A DNA stretch of 64,000 nucleotides from Mauremys mutica. Lineage: Eukaryota > Chordata > Testudines > Geoemydidae. How positions within the stretch are numbered: the first letter of the stretch is position 1; the number at the start of each line of letters is the position of its first letter. Positions 34,366 through 45,664 of the stretch are shown here, one piece after another. The stretch spans positions 105,811,222 through 105,875,221 of the forward strand of contig NC_059075.1 of assembly GCF_020497125.1 (NCBI RefSeq), given 5' to 3'. Position numbers and translations under genes: made by a program. The notes under the pieces were generated by a model, which saw only the letters and a list, made by a program, of their open reading frames with translations, searched no databases and was not told the DNA's origin.

Positions 34366-35677
34366 GTAACCACGTATGGGTATTTATTAAGAGCAATTTC
34401 TTTGGCACTAGGCCCAGTAGTGTCTGAATGCATATTTTGTCACATATATGCATATCTGAGCAAGAATTAGATGGAATTAATTTCCTTGATACAAGTTTGT
34501 TAGTTTTTTTTGATCACACATATTTTATCAAGGAAACAAAATCAAACTCAAATCATATGGCTTACGTGTGAAAATTTCCCTTTTCCAGCAACACCTCTGA
34601 CAGAAAAAAAAAAGTTCATTCAGTAGTTAGTAATATACTCAAATGCTAAGCGTGATGCTCAAATCTTTCCTGAGGAACATTTATAGCAACCACTTTAGGT
34701 ACTGCTGTCACTCAGGATGGGCATCCCTATTGGCTATCTGTTTTAAAAACTTTAAAAATTATGACCAATATTGTTTTCCAGGCACAGAGATAAACATCCT
34801 GCTCAGTGAGCTGAACTCTCATCTAAAAAAAAAACCCCAAAACAAAACACTCAGAATAAAAAGCATTTGGTATGTGTCTGGTGCACATATGTGGCAGCAT
34901 AGCATATTCCCTGCCTACACTGAAAGTGTGGGAGCACTTAGTCATCTAATGCGCATATTTGATTGGCACAATCCCTTTGCTTTCTCACATGGTGAGAAAG
35001 ATGATCACCAATTTATTGTATTTTTACATCTTCATTACGTACTCAGTCAGTCAGAGTGGTTAAGGTGGCTGTAACTACACTCAGGTTAAGGTGGCTGTAA
35101 CTACACATTGGTGGAAGCTGGACTGGTCTACAGTAAGGTCCCAGTTCAAGAAAGTACTTAAATGTGTGCTTAAATCCATCCTCTTTCCAGGGTAGCACTT
35201 AGACACATGCTTAACTTTAAGCATACACCGAAATCTCATTGACTTCAATTGGATTTAAGCATCTACTTAAGGGTGTCACAAATAGGGATATTTTCCTGTA
35301 CTGGAGCCTAATTTAAATTCTGATCCAAAGCCCGTTTAAGTCAATGGGAATCCTTCCAGTACGTTTGGTGGGTTTGGGCTCAGGCCCTCAGTTTGTTTGC
35401 TTTGAATACCCTGCTCTCAGTTTTGTACAAAGCTACAGTGGCTGAATGTAGTGCTTGAAGTAAAACTATAGATTCACTGTAGATTTAGGTCCCAAGAATG
35501 CAACAGAATCCATATGGGTTGACAGACGTCTGTGCCTTTGCAGAGTCCCATTGAAGTCACTACGTATCAGACACATAACATGTCCTTTTTAAAGTCAATG
35601 GGGTCCCATACTTTGGTACAATGGAAGGGATGGCATAATGGGCCGTGCATAAATAAAATTTGATGTGGCATCCCAAC
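34366..35677. other. Non-coding stretch with a recent tandem duplication
   Basis: No gene seen. GGTTAAGGTGGCTGTAACTACAC is present twice without mismatch (35058-35080 and 35084-35106). A palindromic 'gatccaaagcccg / ttgggctcaggccc' repeat spans 35313-35390. Confidence 0.5.
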
Positions 35678-35792
35678 TAGGGTTACCAATTTTGTTTGGA
35701 GGTATTCCCGGAGGTTTCATCACATGACAGAATTAAAGATTAATCTTTAGGCCTGGAGATTCCAAGACAATCTTGGAGGGTTGGCATCCCTA
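35678..35792. mobile_element. Short hAT-like MITE with TAGGG ends
   Basis: TAGGGTTACCAA and TTGGCATCCCTA are inverted ends of a 115-bp element. The flanking 8-mers are ATCCCAAC (35670-35677) and ATCTCAAC (35793-35800), 7/8 identical. Confidence 0.8.
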
Positions 35793-36202
35793 ATCTCAAC
35801 AGGCTTAACACAGCCTTCATTCTTCCCATTTATATAAACTAAGTACCTTAATGTTTTAATGCACGTGTGACCTTTTCAGATGAGACTTTAAAACAGTAAG
35901 GTACTCTCGGCTTTGTATGAACATATGCTTCTGGACCATATTTCATAAAGTTTAGGGGCTAGGCCAAAAGATTCCTTTTGCTTGTTATCATTTTGATGTC
36001 ATCTAGTTATTGGCTGTGCCCGGAAGGCCTTATACTCAACTCAAAGGCATTTCTGTCTGTCTGTAATGGAGTAACTTTTCGAACACTGCATCTGATCAAT
36101 TCTAAGATTTCAGGAAATGTTCTAGGCAACTGACTTGACGAAAACTGAAAAACTAAGGGGAAATGGGGGACACATAAAGTCCCTGCCACCTCTTTATCAC
36201 AC

Positions 36203-36562
36203 TAGAGATGTAAATAGCAGTTTAAAAAAGTAACCATGTAACCGATTAAAATTTTATCGGTTACACGGTAAAACATTTAACCGGGGAACTATGGGTGTGG
36301 GAGGGTTCTGTAGCACCCCCACATTTTATGCAGGGCCCCACTGCTGGCCCCCTTGGCTGGGGTCCCAGCTGCCAGCAGCAATGGCCAGGGTCCCATGCTG
36401 CACCTGGGACTCTGCTACCAGCCGCACACCCAGGGTCCCTCTGGGCTGCCGTCCCGGGCGGCAGTGGAGTCCTGGGCTCCAGCTAGCAGCAGAGTTTAAT
36501 CGTTAACTGAAACCAATAAGACTGATGCTTATCGGTTAATCAGTTAAACTGTTACATCCCTA
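36203..36562. mobile_element. hAT MITE with perfect 8-bp duplication TATCACAC
   Basis: TAGAGATGTAA at the left and TTACATCCCTA at the right, followed inward by AACCGATTAAAATTTTATCGG and CTTATCGGTTAATCAG foldback phrases. TATCACAC is duplicated exactly at 36195-36202 and 36563-36570. The GC-rich middle opens chance frames. Confidence 0.9.
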
Positions 36563-36610
36563 TATCACACAACAGCCTTAAGCACCTCTGCCTTTGTCTA
36601 TAGAGTAGGG

Positions 36611-36891
36611 CAGTGGTCCTCAAACTTTGTACCTCGCACCCTCCCTCACCTCTGTCTGTGCCTCCCCCTGAACTGGGAGCAGGACCACGGCTCCAGGAGA
36701 AGGGTTGTGGACCGGGGAAAGGGGGCTGAGGCTGGGGCCACAGCTGGGAGCAGCCAGGGGCCAGCAGCCAGGGCCCTGAGTGCAGGGGCAGCAGTCAAGG
36801 CCAGGAGCAGAGCTGGGCCCCAGCTGCGCCCCCCCTGAACATTCCTCCGCACTCCCCTAGGGGGGCACGTCCCACAGTTTGGGGACCTCTG
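36611..36891. mobile_element. hAT MITE with CAGTGGTCCTCAAAC ends
   Basis: CAGTGGTCCTCAAACTTTG and CAGTTTGGGGACCTCTG are inverted ends. The flanks are GAGTAGGG (36603-36610) and GACTAGGG (36892-36899), 7/8 identical. The interior is G-rich (CCAGGGGCCAGCAGCC). Confidence 0.87.
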
Positions 36892-36939
36892 GACTAGGGG
36901 CTCACACACTTCAAAACCTGTGTAGGCCAAGTTCATTGC

Positions 36940-37745
36940 ACATACTGGGGCTTCCTGCATCCCTCCATTCCTGCTGCCCCCACAAGTTCCCTGTGTGCCA
37001 CCCCTCTTTTTCAGGACTCCCTGCAACTCCCCCCAATCACCCGCCTTCCAGGACTTCTGTATGTCTCCCAGTCCACTTCCTCTCATATTCCCCATTCTGT
37101 GTGCCTCCATTCTCCCCGCGTGACAGAGTGCAGGTTGCAAACAGGTGAGCTGGCACGCTTATCACTTTGGGCCAGTCTCCACTGAGAACTTACACTGGCA
37201 TAACTACATTTCTTAGTGGTGTAAGAAATCTACATCCCTGAGAGATGTAGCTATGTCGACCTAACCCTTGGTGTAGACTGTGCTGGGAGGTGGATCACCT
37301 AAACCGACAGGCACTGAAGCGCTACAGCTGTAGTGGTATTGGTGGAGGGAACTCAAATCAATGGCACGGTGAATGCACAGTTTCTTTGGGGCAAGACAGG
37401 AGCAAAGATGTGCCCTGTTACAGCCCCAAACACCAGCGGATATGTGTGCACTCCCATCCAATTTCCCTCATGCCCTCTGTGCCTCCCTTCCCCCATGCTA
37501 CATTTCCCCACCCCCCCCGCCCAACCATGGGTTCTGTGTGCCTCCACTATTCTTGCCCCAGAGCAGAGGCTCTGTGTGAATCCCCATACCCCATTACCTC
37601 TCCCCGCCCCGGTCAGGGGCTCTGTCTGCCCCCATGCCCTCCTTCTCCCCCCACCACTGGCTTTGTGTGCCTCCCTTTTCCCCATGCCAGGATCCCCCAG
37701 AGAACCTCATCCAGGGGGCAGGGAGAATGGGGGACCCTGGTGCTT
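36940..37745 (+). repeat. C-rich degenerate minisatellite split by a Harbinger-like MITE
   Basis: Phrases of the type 'TCTGTGTGCCTCC ... TTCCCCATGCCAGG' recur at 36960-37135 and again at 37440-37740, separated by the MITE near 37174-37400. Unit length is irregular (about 45-65 bp). Several proline/serine-rich frames here are by-products. Confidence 0.55.
37174..37400. mobile_element. Harbinger-like MITE fragment
   Basis: GGCCAGTCTCCACTGAGAAC at the left, then TGAGAGATGTAGCTATGTCG, ACCTAACCCTTGGTGTAGAC and TAAACCGACAGGC are phrases of the turtle-type Harbinger MITE family also present at 31468 and 53158. The right end was not resolved. Confidence 0.5.
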
Positions 37746-38686
37746 GCAAAAAGACCACCCTACACAAGCTCGGAGTGTGCACCGCCTGCATAGGTATTAT
37801 TTGTATGGTAAAAGGGCCCAGAGGCCCATTGTACAAACACACAACAAAATGTCAGTGCCCATCCTGAAGAGTTTATAGTCTGAGTGTAAAATGTGAGACA
37901 GCATGTGTAGAAAACAGACAGGGGGAGGACAAGGTTATGGTGAGATGACTGGTCAGCAGGCTGTGTGCTGGCTGCTGTTCTCCACACACAGCTGCTGGCA
38001 TTTCAGCTGTGCTCTATGTATATAATCTAAACAAGTACGTTGGATTCCACCACAATATGTCCTATACTATAATTGTAAAATACTGAGGGCCAGTTTGTTT
38101 GCAGCCCTTGCATGGGAATGCCGGATTGGAGGAGCGTCCAAGAAGCCTTCTTGCCAGCGTGCTGTGCAAGAGCTACACACAATAGCAACCCCTATGCTAC
38201 CTGCATTCTAAGGAGTACAGGGGACTGCTCACCCCTGTTCCTCCTTGGGCACAGAGGAGAAGGCAGAGCCATGAATGGAGCAGACTGCTTTCCCCTATTT
38301 ACCTCCCCCCGCCACACACACATATTGCAAGGAGCAGAGGGAGGAAGACAGAGTACCCAAGCCACAATCTCTCCATTGTAGCTCCACACCTATAATGTGA
38401 TTTGCAATCGAGCCCTTACTATCTGGTACAAATGAGGCTGATCTTTGAATCTTCAAGACTCTTTTAACATCATATGACTGAGACTGATTTTCTTTTCAAT
38501 TGCTCACCAGAAGTTGCTTGTTTTGTGCCTTTAAGATTTTCCTTCTCTGGGCATGTGAATGCTCCGTGTGTGTCCCCTGGGGCCACTGATAATGGGTGTG
38601 CAGTGGAATCAGCAGGAGAGGAAATAAGGGGAGCCCTAACAGGGCCTAAGCTATGGAAGCAACAGAGTAAACACAGCAAGGGTACA

Positions 38687-38955
38687 TCTTCACTAGTCTG
38701 TTGCACCTCCCATTAATTGACTGCCTAAGCGTTAACTGACTGCCTAATAACTTGAGGTAGTTAACACATTTGTAAAGACCAATGTGGGTGCTCCCCCCCC
38801 CCATATTTGATCAAAGATACAAAGGTTACCAGGTTACCCAAGGGATCAGTTTAAGGTAAAAAACAAACAGCTTGGATCAAACGTGTGGAGGATCCATACC
38901 AGCCTTTACAAACATGTTAACTTCCTCAAGTTAATTGGCAATCAATTTACTGGAG
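38687..38955. mobile_element. MITE-like foldback
   Basis: The left arm ATTGACTGCCTAATAACTTG, AGGTAGTTAACACATTTGTAAAG and the right arm CTTTACAAACATGTTAACTT, CCTCAAGTTAATTGGCAATC are inverted copies of about 60 bp around a spacer containing a C10-type run. The left end GGTACATCTTCACTAG resembles the other Harbinger-like ends. Confidence 0.6.
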
Positions 38956-41009
38956 GCACAAAAGTCTGGTACGATAAGCTCCAAGACAGATTCTAATTGC
39001 AGATGCAACTTGTGTAAATCTAGAGTAATTCCAATGGAGAAATTCAATCTCAGGAACAATGGTTACTCCAGATTTACACCGGTATAACTGAGATCAGAAT
39101 CTGGGCCCTTGTTCTCATAGCCATGTGGAAGAGCTGTCTCAACCCAAGCAGCTCTGCTCTCAAGAGGATGGCGCAAAGTGTACAGTTACATTTTTGCAGG
39201 ATTCTAACATAAGAAAAATAAGTGTGTGAGAGGAAATGAAACCTTCTGCTTCTGCTTCATGCTCCTACACAATGGACAAAATTCTTGCCACAGTGCCAGG
39301 TGGTAGCAGAAGTCACAATATAATCCTCAAATAATACCTCTAATATCTAAGGGCTCTAGGATGGGCTCATCTAGCTGGGCCTTATGTGAATATAGTGCAT
39401 AAGGGCTGGGGAGCAAAATTACCACATCCCTCAGCCTGGGACTCTTATGAGGAATAATAAGATAGCTAGATCCACATAACTGCAGATCCAGTAGCCTTAC
39501 CTCTTGCTCATCCTCAATGCCACACTCCACACTAGCCTGTCTAAAGGTGCTGTAGAGGTCAGGGCCCCATGCAGCTAATCACTTTTTCCTCACCTCATGT
39601 CACTCAGGGCAATTACTGGGCTTAAGCGGCATGGAGGGCCTTCAGCCCCAGGTTAATTTCACTCCTAATATGCAAAACTTCTGCAGTGCACCTGATGAAA
39701 TTCAAGGTTGACACAAGTAGCTAAAAGTTTCTTTCATGGAAGCCCGAATATTGGCTATGATCGAAAACAATATACAAGGGATAAAAACAGATCACATGCC
39801 CATTGTACAGAAGCTGCAATGCATGCCCATTAGTCCATGTACAGAAGCTGAAATCCTGTAATTCTGTATTCAGTGTATGGCCAAAGGTATTGCCAAAGCA
39901 GTCATGGAGTCATTTAGCATCAGTGAGTAATCTCCACCAACTGGCTTACGCTCAAGTCTCTGAGCATCCTCTGAGCAGGCAAAGTAAGCTGTGGGAAGGG
40001 CTTTCCGGAGCAAACTAACCACACCCCCATAGAAGACTACCTTTTAAAGGAACCTGCCCATTTCTTACTTGCCTACCTACATTCTGCTAACAGGTATTTT
40101 CATACTGCTGTTCACAGCTGGGGCTACCTGCTATCTTATTCTTTGCAGGGACTCACTATTGACAGGAGCCCAGAACCTGTTCATTACGTCTTTAAATTCT
40201 ACACAATGAGGGGCTTCCTCATGCAAAATCAACAAGTTGAAAGCACCTCTTCTTTCCCTGGGAGAGGGTGGCAATGATCACCATTATACTTTGGACTAGT
40301 TGCCTGATTCTTATGTAAATATCCTTCTGAAGACTCTATTGCCAGCATACATGATTGTGGGTGCATGATCCCTTGATTTTTACTTCCTATTGAAACGAGT
40401 GAACAGTGACATCCCAACAGAGGGGCAGGAGTGTAGGTAGCCAACGGCCCTTCATGCTTCCAAAGAACATTAGCTGAGTTTAAGAGTTGCTAGTCAAGTT
40501 TATCCACGTAGCAACCGATCCTATCATGGTGTGCCCATAGTGCAAAGGATATGCCATTCCTAAGTGAGTGCCTAGCTGGGGTAACTTGCTAAAATAAAAA
40601 AAATAAAAATAGCTTCCATGGCTAATGACCATCTCTGCCTGTCTTGGGGGCAGGGGAGGGGGCGGAGGGCTGTAAAACTGCCTGGGGAGGTATGATAGTC
40701 GTGAAGTGATACATTTTAATGGTGCCACTACTAACTTATCTCCAAGAAAGAGGCCAGTCATTATAATGGCCAGATTTTTCAAAAGAATTCACTCCCTATG
40801 TAGGCAGCGAGATGAAACGATCAGGTATTCAAAAAGTGCTCAGCACCCAACAACTCCCATTGAAAACAGTGGTGACTGCTGGGTGTTGAGCCCTGTTGAA
40901 AAACTTAGGCTCTTCATTTAGGTGCCCGAATAGAAGCCAAGCTCTTTTGAAATACCAAAACCTCAACTATGCAGGAGGAATTTCTTCTACACGGATCAGT
41001 ACAGTCATA
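38956..41009. other. Non-coding stretch
   Basis: A palindromic repeat with CTCCAGATTTACACCGGTAT and GTATAACTGAGATCAGAATC lies at about 38985-39115, and another copy with GAGATCAG / TGTAAAT phrases at 43120-43222. No gene was recognised. Confidence 0.4.
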
Positions 41010-41017
41010 GTTTAAGG

Positions 41018-41377
41018 CATTGGTTCTCAAACAGAGGTCCGAGGCCCCCTGGGGGGCCATGAGCAGGTTTCAGGTGGTCTGCCAAGCGTGGCTGACATCA
41101 GACTTGATAGGGCCCAGGGCAGAAAGCCAAAGCCCCACCGCATGGGACTGCAGCCGAGGCCCCAGAGCCCCACCACCAGGAGCTGAAGCTGAAGCATGAG
41201 CAACTTAGCTTTGTGGTGCCCCCTGTGGCGTGGGGCCCCGGGGAATTGCCCTGCTTGCTACCCCCTAATGCCAGCCCCAGCTTTTATATGCAGAAAAACA
41301 GTTGTGACACAGGTGGGATGTGGGGTTTTTATAGCATGTTGGGGGAGCCTCAAAAAGAAAAAGATTGAGAACCCCTG
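41018..41377. mobile_element. hAT MITE, perfect 8-bp duplication GTTTAAGG
   Basis: CATTGGTTCTCAAACAGAGG (expected CAGTGG) and AAAGATTGAGAACCCCTG are inverted ends. GTTTAAGG is duplicated exactly at 41010-41017 and 41378-41385. The interior is 360 bp and non-coding. Confidence 0.9.
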
Positions 41378-41411
41378 GTTTAAGGCATTCCATGGGCTTA
41401 TAAGCATCTAA

Positions 41412-42340
41412 GGCCTTGTCTACACGTTAAATTTATTCCAGAATAAGGTAGGGTGTGAATTTAAAACTATCCCAGAATAACTTCCAAAGTGGATTAAAAT
41501 ATTTTTCAAGAATAACTCTATGCCGGGGTGGGCAAACTTTTTGGCCCGAGGGCCACATTGGGGGTCCAAAAGCGTATGGAGGGCTGGTGTCGTGTATTCA
41601 ATTGCTCCCTGTAGGAATGTGCTACTTACGATGTACTACTTACGACTGCCAGTCCTGGTGCTCTGAGCAGCATGGTAAGGGGCCAGGGAGCAGGGGAGTT
41701 GGATAGGAGGCAGGAGGTCCTGGGGGGGCAGTCAGGGGACAGGGAGCAGGGGGTGTTGGATAGGTGTGGGAGTCCCGGGAGGCCTGTCGGGGGAAGGGGT
41801 GTGGATAGGGGTCAGGGCAGTCAGGGGACAGGGAACGGGGGGGGGGTTGAGAGGGGGTGGGATCCCGGGGGGCAGTTGGGGTGGGAGGTCCCGGGAGGGG
41901 GCTGTCAAGGGACAAGGAGGGGAGGGGTGTTAGATGGGTCGGGAGTTCTGAGGGGGGCAGTCAGGGGCTGGGAAGTGGGAGGGGGCAGATAGGGGGCGGG
42001 GGCCAGGCTGTTTGGGGAGGCACAGCTTCCCCTACCCGGGTGTAGTGTATTCAATTGCTCACCGTAGGAATGTGCTACTTACAGTGTACTACTTACAGCT
42101 GCCAGTCCTGGTGCTCCGTAAGTAGCACATTCCTCCCAGGAGCAATTTAATACATTACACCTGGCGGCTCTCGTAGCCGCGCTGCCCGGCAGGAACTCGC
42201 AGCCCCGCAGCCCAGAGCACTGACAGCACAGCGAGCTGAGGCTGCGGGGGAGGGGAAGGGGCTGGGCAGGACGGTCCCACAGGCCGGATGTGGCGCGCGG
42301 GCCGTAGTTTGCCCACCTCTGCTCTATGCATAGGCAAGCC
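41412..42340. mobile_element. Harbinger-like MITE of the 10324 family, interrupted by a hAT MITE
   Basis: GGCCTTGTCTACACG at the left and GCATAGGCAAGCC at the right. The interior GTGTGAATTTAAAACTATCC and CCAGAATAACTTCCAAAGTGGA match the element at 10324. The hAT insertion at 41524-42321 splits it close to its right end. Confidence 0.7.
41524..42321. mobile_element. hAT MITE with internal minisatellite, second copy
   Basis: CGGGGTGGGCAAACTTTTTG (one A lost from CAGGGG) and CGTAGTTTGCCCACCTCTG are inverted ends. CTCTATGC is duplicated exactly at 41516-41523 and 42322-42329. The interior repeats the GTCAGGGGACAGGGAGCAGG array (41690-42010) and carries a roughly 80-bp direct repeat (TATTCAATTGCTC to CAGTCCTGGTGCTC) at 41596-41663 and 42047-42116, plus an inverted piece at 42117-42160. 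Confidence 0.9.
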
Positions 42341-43292
42341 ATGAGGGGTGCAGAATATTTTCAGTAGAATGATTAAAATCCCATATCATGCGGAAAAAGG
42401 AAACAGAATTCTTGGTGATACAGGATGTCTGGAAAAAACTGGCTCAAATCATGATAAAACTATCCTTAAAGTACTAATTGTATATCAGAATAACACAGGG
42501 ACAGATTTTCCTGCTAAGATTGCTGAGTAGAGAGGATCCTCCCTTAGAGTGGATGGCTCCCTTTCTGAGCAGAGTTGGGCTGCCACTGTTCCTGCATGAC
42601 CCCCACCTTTCTATAGGGTCAGGAAATCCATGCGTGGGAATGGTGTGGGCTGCAGACAGCATTCACTCACCAGCCCAGTGGGGAATCTACTTAAAAGTAA
42701 ATTGAGTTCTCCACATTATACAAACCCCCTGTAGAAGGACTGAAAATGGCAGGCAGGCAGCTGTGCTGACAGGGTGCTGAGGGAGGGCTGGGGACTCCAA
42801 AGCCAGTGAGAACGCACAGTGACAGTGTACAAATAAACCTGGGCCTTCAGTGATTTCCATCAGATCCACGGGGACCTCACGGTATCAGCACCCATTCTGA
42901 GGCCACATGGGAGAGGGCAGTCACCACCTCACAAGCTGATTCAGAGGAAACGCCACAAAAATAATGTTGTGGTCTTTCATTCCCCAACTTCATCCCCCTC
43001 CAGAGGGTTTTCTATGGGAGAAGGCAAGCTAACCCCCGCACCCATGCATTAAAGAGCTACTTATATCTTACTCTGGGTCCGCTAATAGAATAAATGCTAG
43101 GTACCAGTTATACCGGGCACGAATCTGATCTCAGTTAAACCTGTGTAAATGTGGAGTAACTCTTCTGAATTCAAAGGAGTTATACCAGATTTATACGTGG
43201 AGTTCAGATCAGAATTTGGCCTGTCGTTGAGGTCAGGGCAATAATTTCCTACTTAATTCCTACAATACTAAACAGGCACTAAATAGACTTAC

Positions 43293-43362
43293 CAAGAATA
43301 CAGTCATTATACCACATCTCCAGGATTTCCCCAGCTGAATCATCAGATGCCACAGCCCTCAC
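43293..43362 (-). CDS. Candidate internal coding exon of an unidentified gene
   Basis: On the minus strand TTTTTTCTTCCGTGCCTTAG|G and CTTG|GTAAGT bound 70 bp open in phase 0 to 1, giving a peptide that starts VRAVASDDSAGEIL and ends MWYNDCIL. The phase fits the candidate exon at 56115-56234. The exon is short, so chance is a real possibility. Confidence 0.3.
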
Positions 43363-43853
43363 CTAAGGCACGGAAGAAAAAAGGGGAGGGAGAGTGCTCT
43401 TTAGCAGAGATGAAAGAGAAATGTAAAGTAAAAGAGAATCTCCTATTATCTGAATCAAAATTCCTTTGTACAGTAACAAGAGGGAAAACTAAAAACAAAA
43501 CTGGAAACCAATTTGCAAATTGCCAATAAATTTCCACCAGGCTAATTCACCAAGGAGCGTACTGCACCCCAGAGATCCCTTAATTAATAGTGTCACATTT
43601 GCAATGGGATAGTTAAGGTTGTACCAGCGTTTCCATTATAAATCCCTAATTATACTTCAGCAAAACAGTTCATTACTTCCTGAAACACGATATACACGAT
43701 ATACAGGATACAGGGTTTTAGTCCAGGAGGCAATGTCTTTATATAACATTTAAAAAAAAAAAGGTTGAAATTAATCTAGCTTCTGATTCAGGTTTTCATT
43801 TGTTTGAGGATAGCACAAAGCAGAGGATTTTTAAATTGGTTTCTGACACTTTG

Positions 43854-43892
43854 AAATAATAATAAAATAATAATAATAATAACAACAACAGG
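43854..43892 (+). repeat. AAT/AAC microsatellite
   Basis: AATAATAATAAAATAATAAT continuing into AACAACAACA; a short trinucleotide repeat with one interruption. Confidence 0.85.
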
Positions 43893-44432
43893 CAACATTT
43901 GGCCCAATCTTGGAAGGCGCTGAGTGTCCTCCTTTCCCACTCTCTTCAAAGGGAAGTGAGGCTGCTCAGCCATTCAGGGTGGGATTCACAAAGGAAATTA
44001 GGTGTCTAACTCCCATTGAAATCACAGTCAGTGGCAAAACTCCTATTGGCATCAATGGAGAGGATCAGAGCATATACACGGCATACCATTGAGACATATG
44101 AAATATAAAGTCCATGTCATAGTAGGGGTCTTTTGCATTCATGGTGTATTTTATACTGGACAAAAGTGGTACTGGGCTGTCTGTAATATTTATATGGGCT
44201 ATACTCTTTTTACAAAAATACTATCGAGGTTCCAGCAAAATAAAGATTTTACAGTGTCAAATGCACAGGCAAGGGCTGAGCATGTAAGGTGCTGAGCACC
44301 CCAGCATCATCCATAAGAATTTAGGGCACCCAGTCCCTTGCAGGAAATGGTAAGCACTTTACTGAACCAGGCTCCCAGCAAGCAATTAACTGCCTAAACA
44401 CTTTAACCCATCAAGTATCCATCATTGTGCTC

Positions 44433-44600
44433 GGGGGGGGGGGGGGGGGCAGCATGGCCAACACTTCAAATTGTTTATCAACATATCAACAGGACAAGGA
44501 AAGAACTCTATGGCCCAATCCTGCACCTCTGAAGTCAGTGACAGTTTTTCCAGTTTCTTATTTAAAGAAGAAGGCTGGTCCAGTAGCTGGGGGGGGGGGG
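44433..44600 (+). repeat. Two long poly-G runs (G17 and G12)
   Basis: G17 at 44433-44449 and G12 at 44589-44600 are 140 bp apart. The second lies in the head of a MIR-like SINE. Lengths may be affected by assembly error at homopolymers. Confidence 0.8.
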
Positions 44601-44800
44601 CGGCTAGCCTAGCACTCAAGAGTCCTGGGGTCAGGTCTGCCCTCTCCTACAGACTTCCTATGTGATGCTGGACAAGTTGCTTAGTCTCTCTGTACCTCAG
44701 CTATAAAATGGGGATAATAGCACTGCCCTACCTCACAGGGGTGTTGTAGGATAACTATAATAAAAAGTGTGTGATGCTCAGACAATACAGTAATGAGGAC
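44575..44800 (+). mobile_element. CORE-SINE / MIR-like element
   Basis: CTAGCCTAGCACTCAAGAGTCC (degenerate tRNA-like head), then GATGCTGGACAAGTTGCTTAG, CTCTGTACCTCAGCTATAAAA, TGGGGATAATAGCACTGCCC and GGGTGTTGTAGGATAACTATAA follow the MIR order on the plus strand. Confidence 0.75.
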
Positions 44801-45441
44801 GTATCAATGAGAGAAGGGCTCAGCCCTACATATTCCTGGGTTTGAAGAGTGGATTCTTGCACATCCTTAGAACCCTTTAAAGTCAGCACCCAGTGACATT
44901 TGCAAGGCAGGATTGTTGCCTTCCTAGAGTGAAGATTATTGACTAAAAATCATATTATAAATCAAACTCTTCTTCCTTTCATTCCCTGATGCATGACAGG
45001 CTTTAAATTGTGGTTAGACTGACTCAACTCTTGGTTTGGTAAATTGTCTCTCCATAAATAGGCTTCCTGAAATTGACGAACTTTATAAACAGAATAAATT
45101 TATTTCAAGTAGCACCTCCAATCAGTAAGCAGGTTAAGATTTAGACATAACACTGCTCTACAGCCAAAATGCTTCTGAAATAAATGTAGTCAAACTTTAC
45201 TAATTCTGGGTCACTGAGAACGAAAATGATGCTTAAAATTGTTGATTGGGTCTAGTTTTCAAGATATGCTATTGGGTCAGTATATACGACCCTTGACTTG
45301 GGAATGGCGGAAGATAAGTGAGTTATAAAGGGAAGTGATCTCAGTTTAAACCAGAAATGACTAAAATACATCTTTGACTGGATCTATGAATAAATCTATG
45401 ACTGGGTTTGGACAGTACTTGCTTTTTAGGCAAAACAATGA

Positions 45442-45523
45442 ATGATGCAATCTGAAGCTGGTATTGCATCATACATGATATGAATTGCATCATGTTATTC
45501 CTAGAAGTCATGGATGATGCAAT
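45442..45523. promoter_or_regulatory. Four ATGATGCAAT sites (+ - - +), upstream of the transposase-like gene
   Basis: ATGATGCAAT occurs at 45442-45451 and 45514-45523, and its exact complement ATTGCATCAT at 45463-45472 and 45484-45493. The 9-mer TGATGCAAT / ATTGCATCA is the known C/EBP-ATF composite (amino acid response) element of CHOP-type promoters. The cluster lies about 160 bp upstream of the first conserved codons. It could be a promoter module or a set of binding sites for the element's own protein. Confidence 0.5.
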
Positions 45524-45664
45524 CATAACGAAGCTTACATCACTCTGCTGAACAAATTGCCCTATATCAGCTCTAGAAATCATACAGTGTTGTGCTCTCT
45601 TATTTGTCAGTGTTTGATTTTGCAAAGGGACACATTTCTGTTTAGCCAAAGTGAGCAGAGATGC

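Noticed and set aside
36646..37878. Frames of up to 181 residues on both strands
   Set aside because: C-rich minisatellite and MITE sequence, open on both strands at the same place, without protein features.
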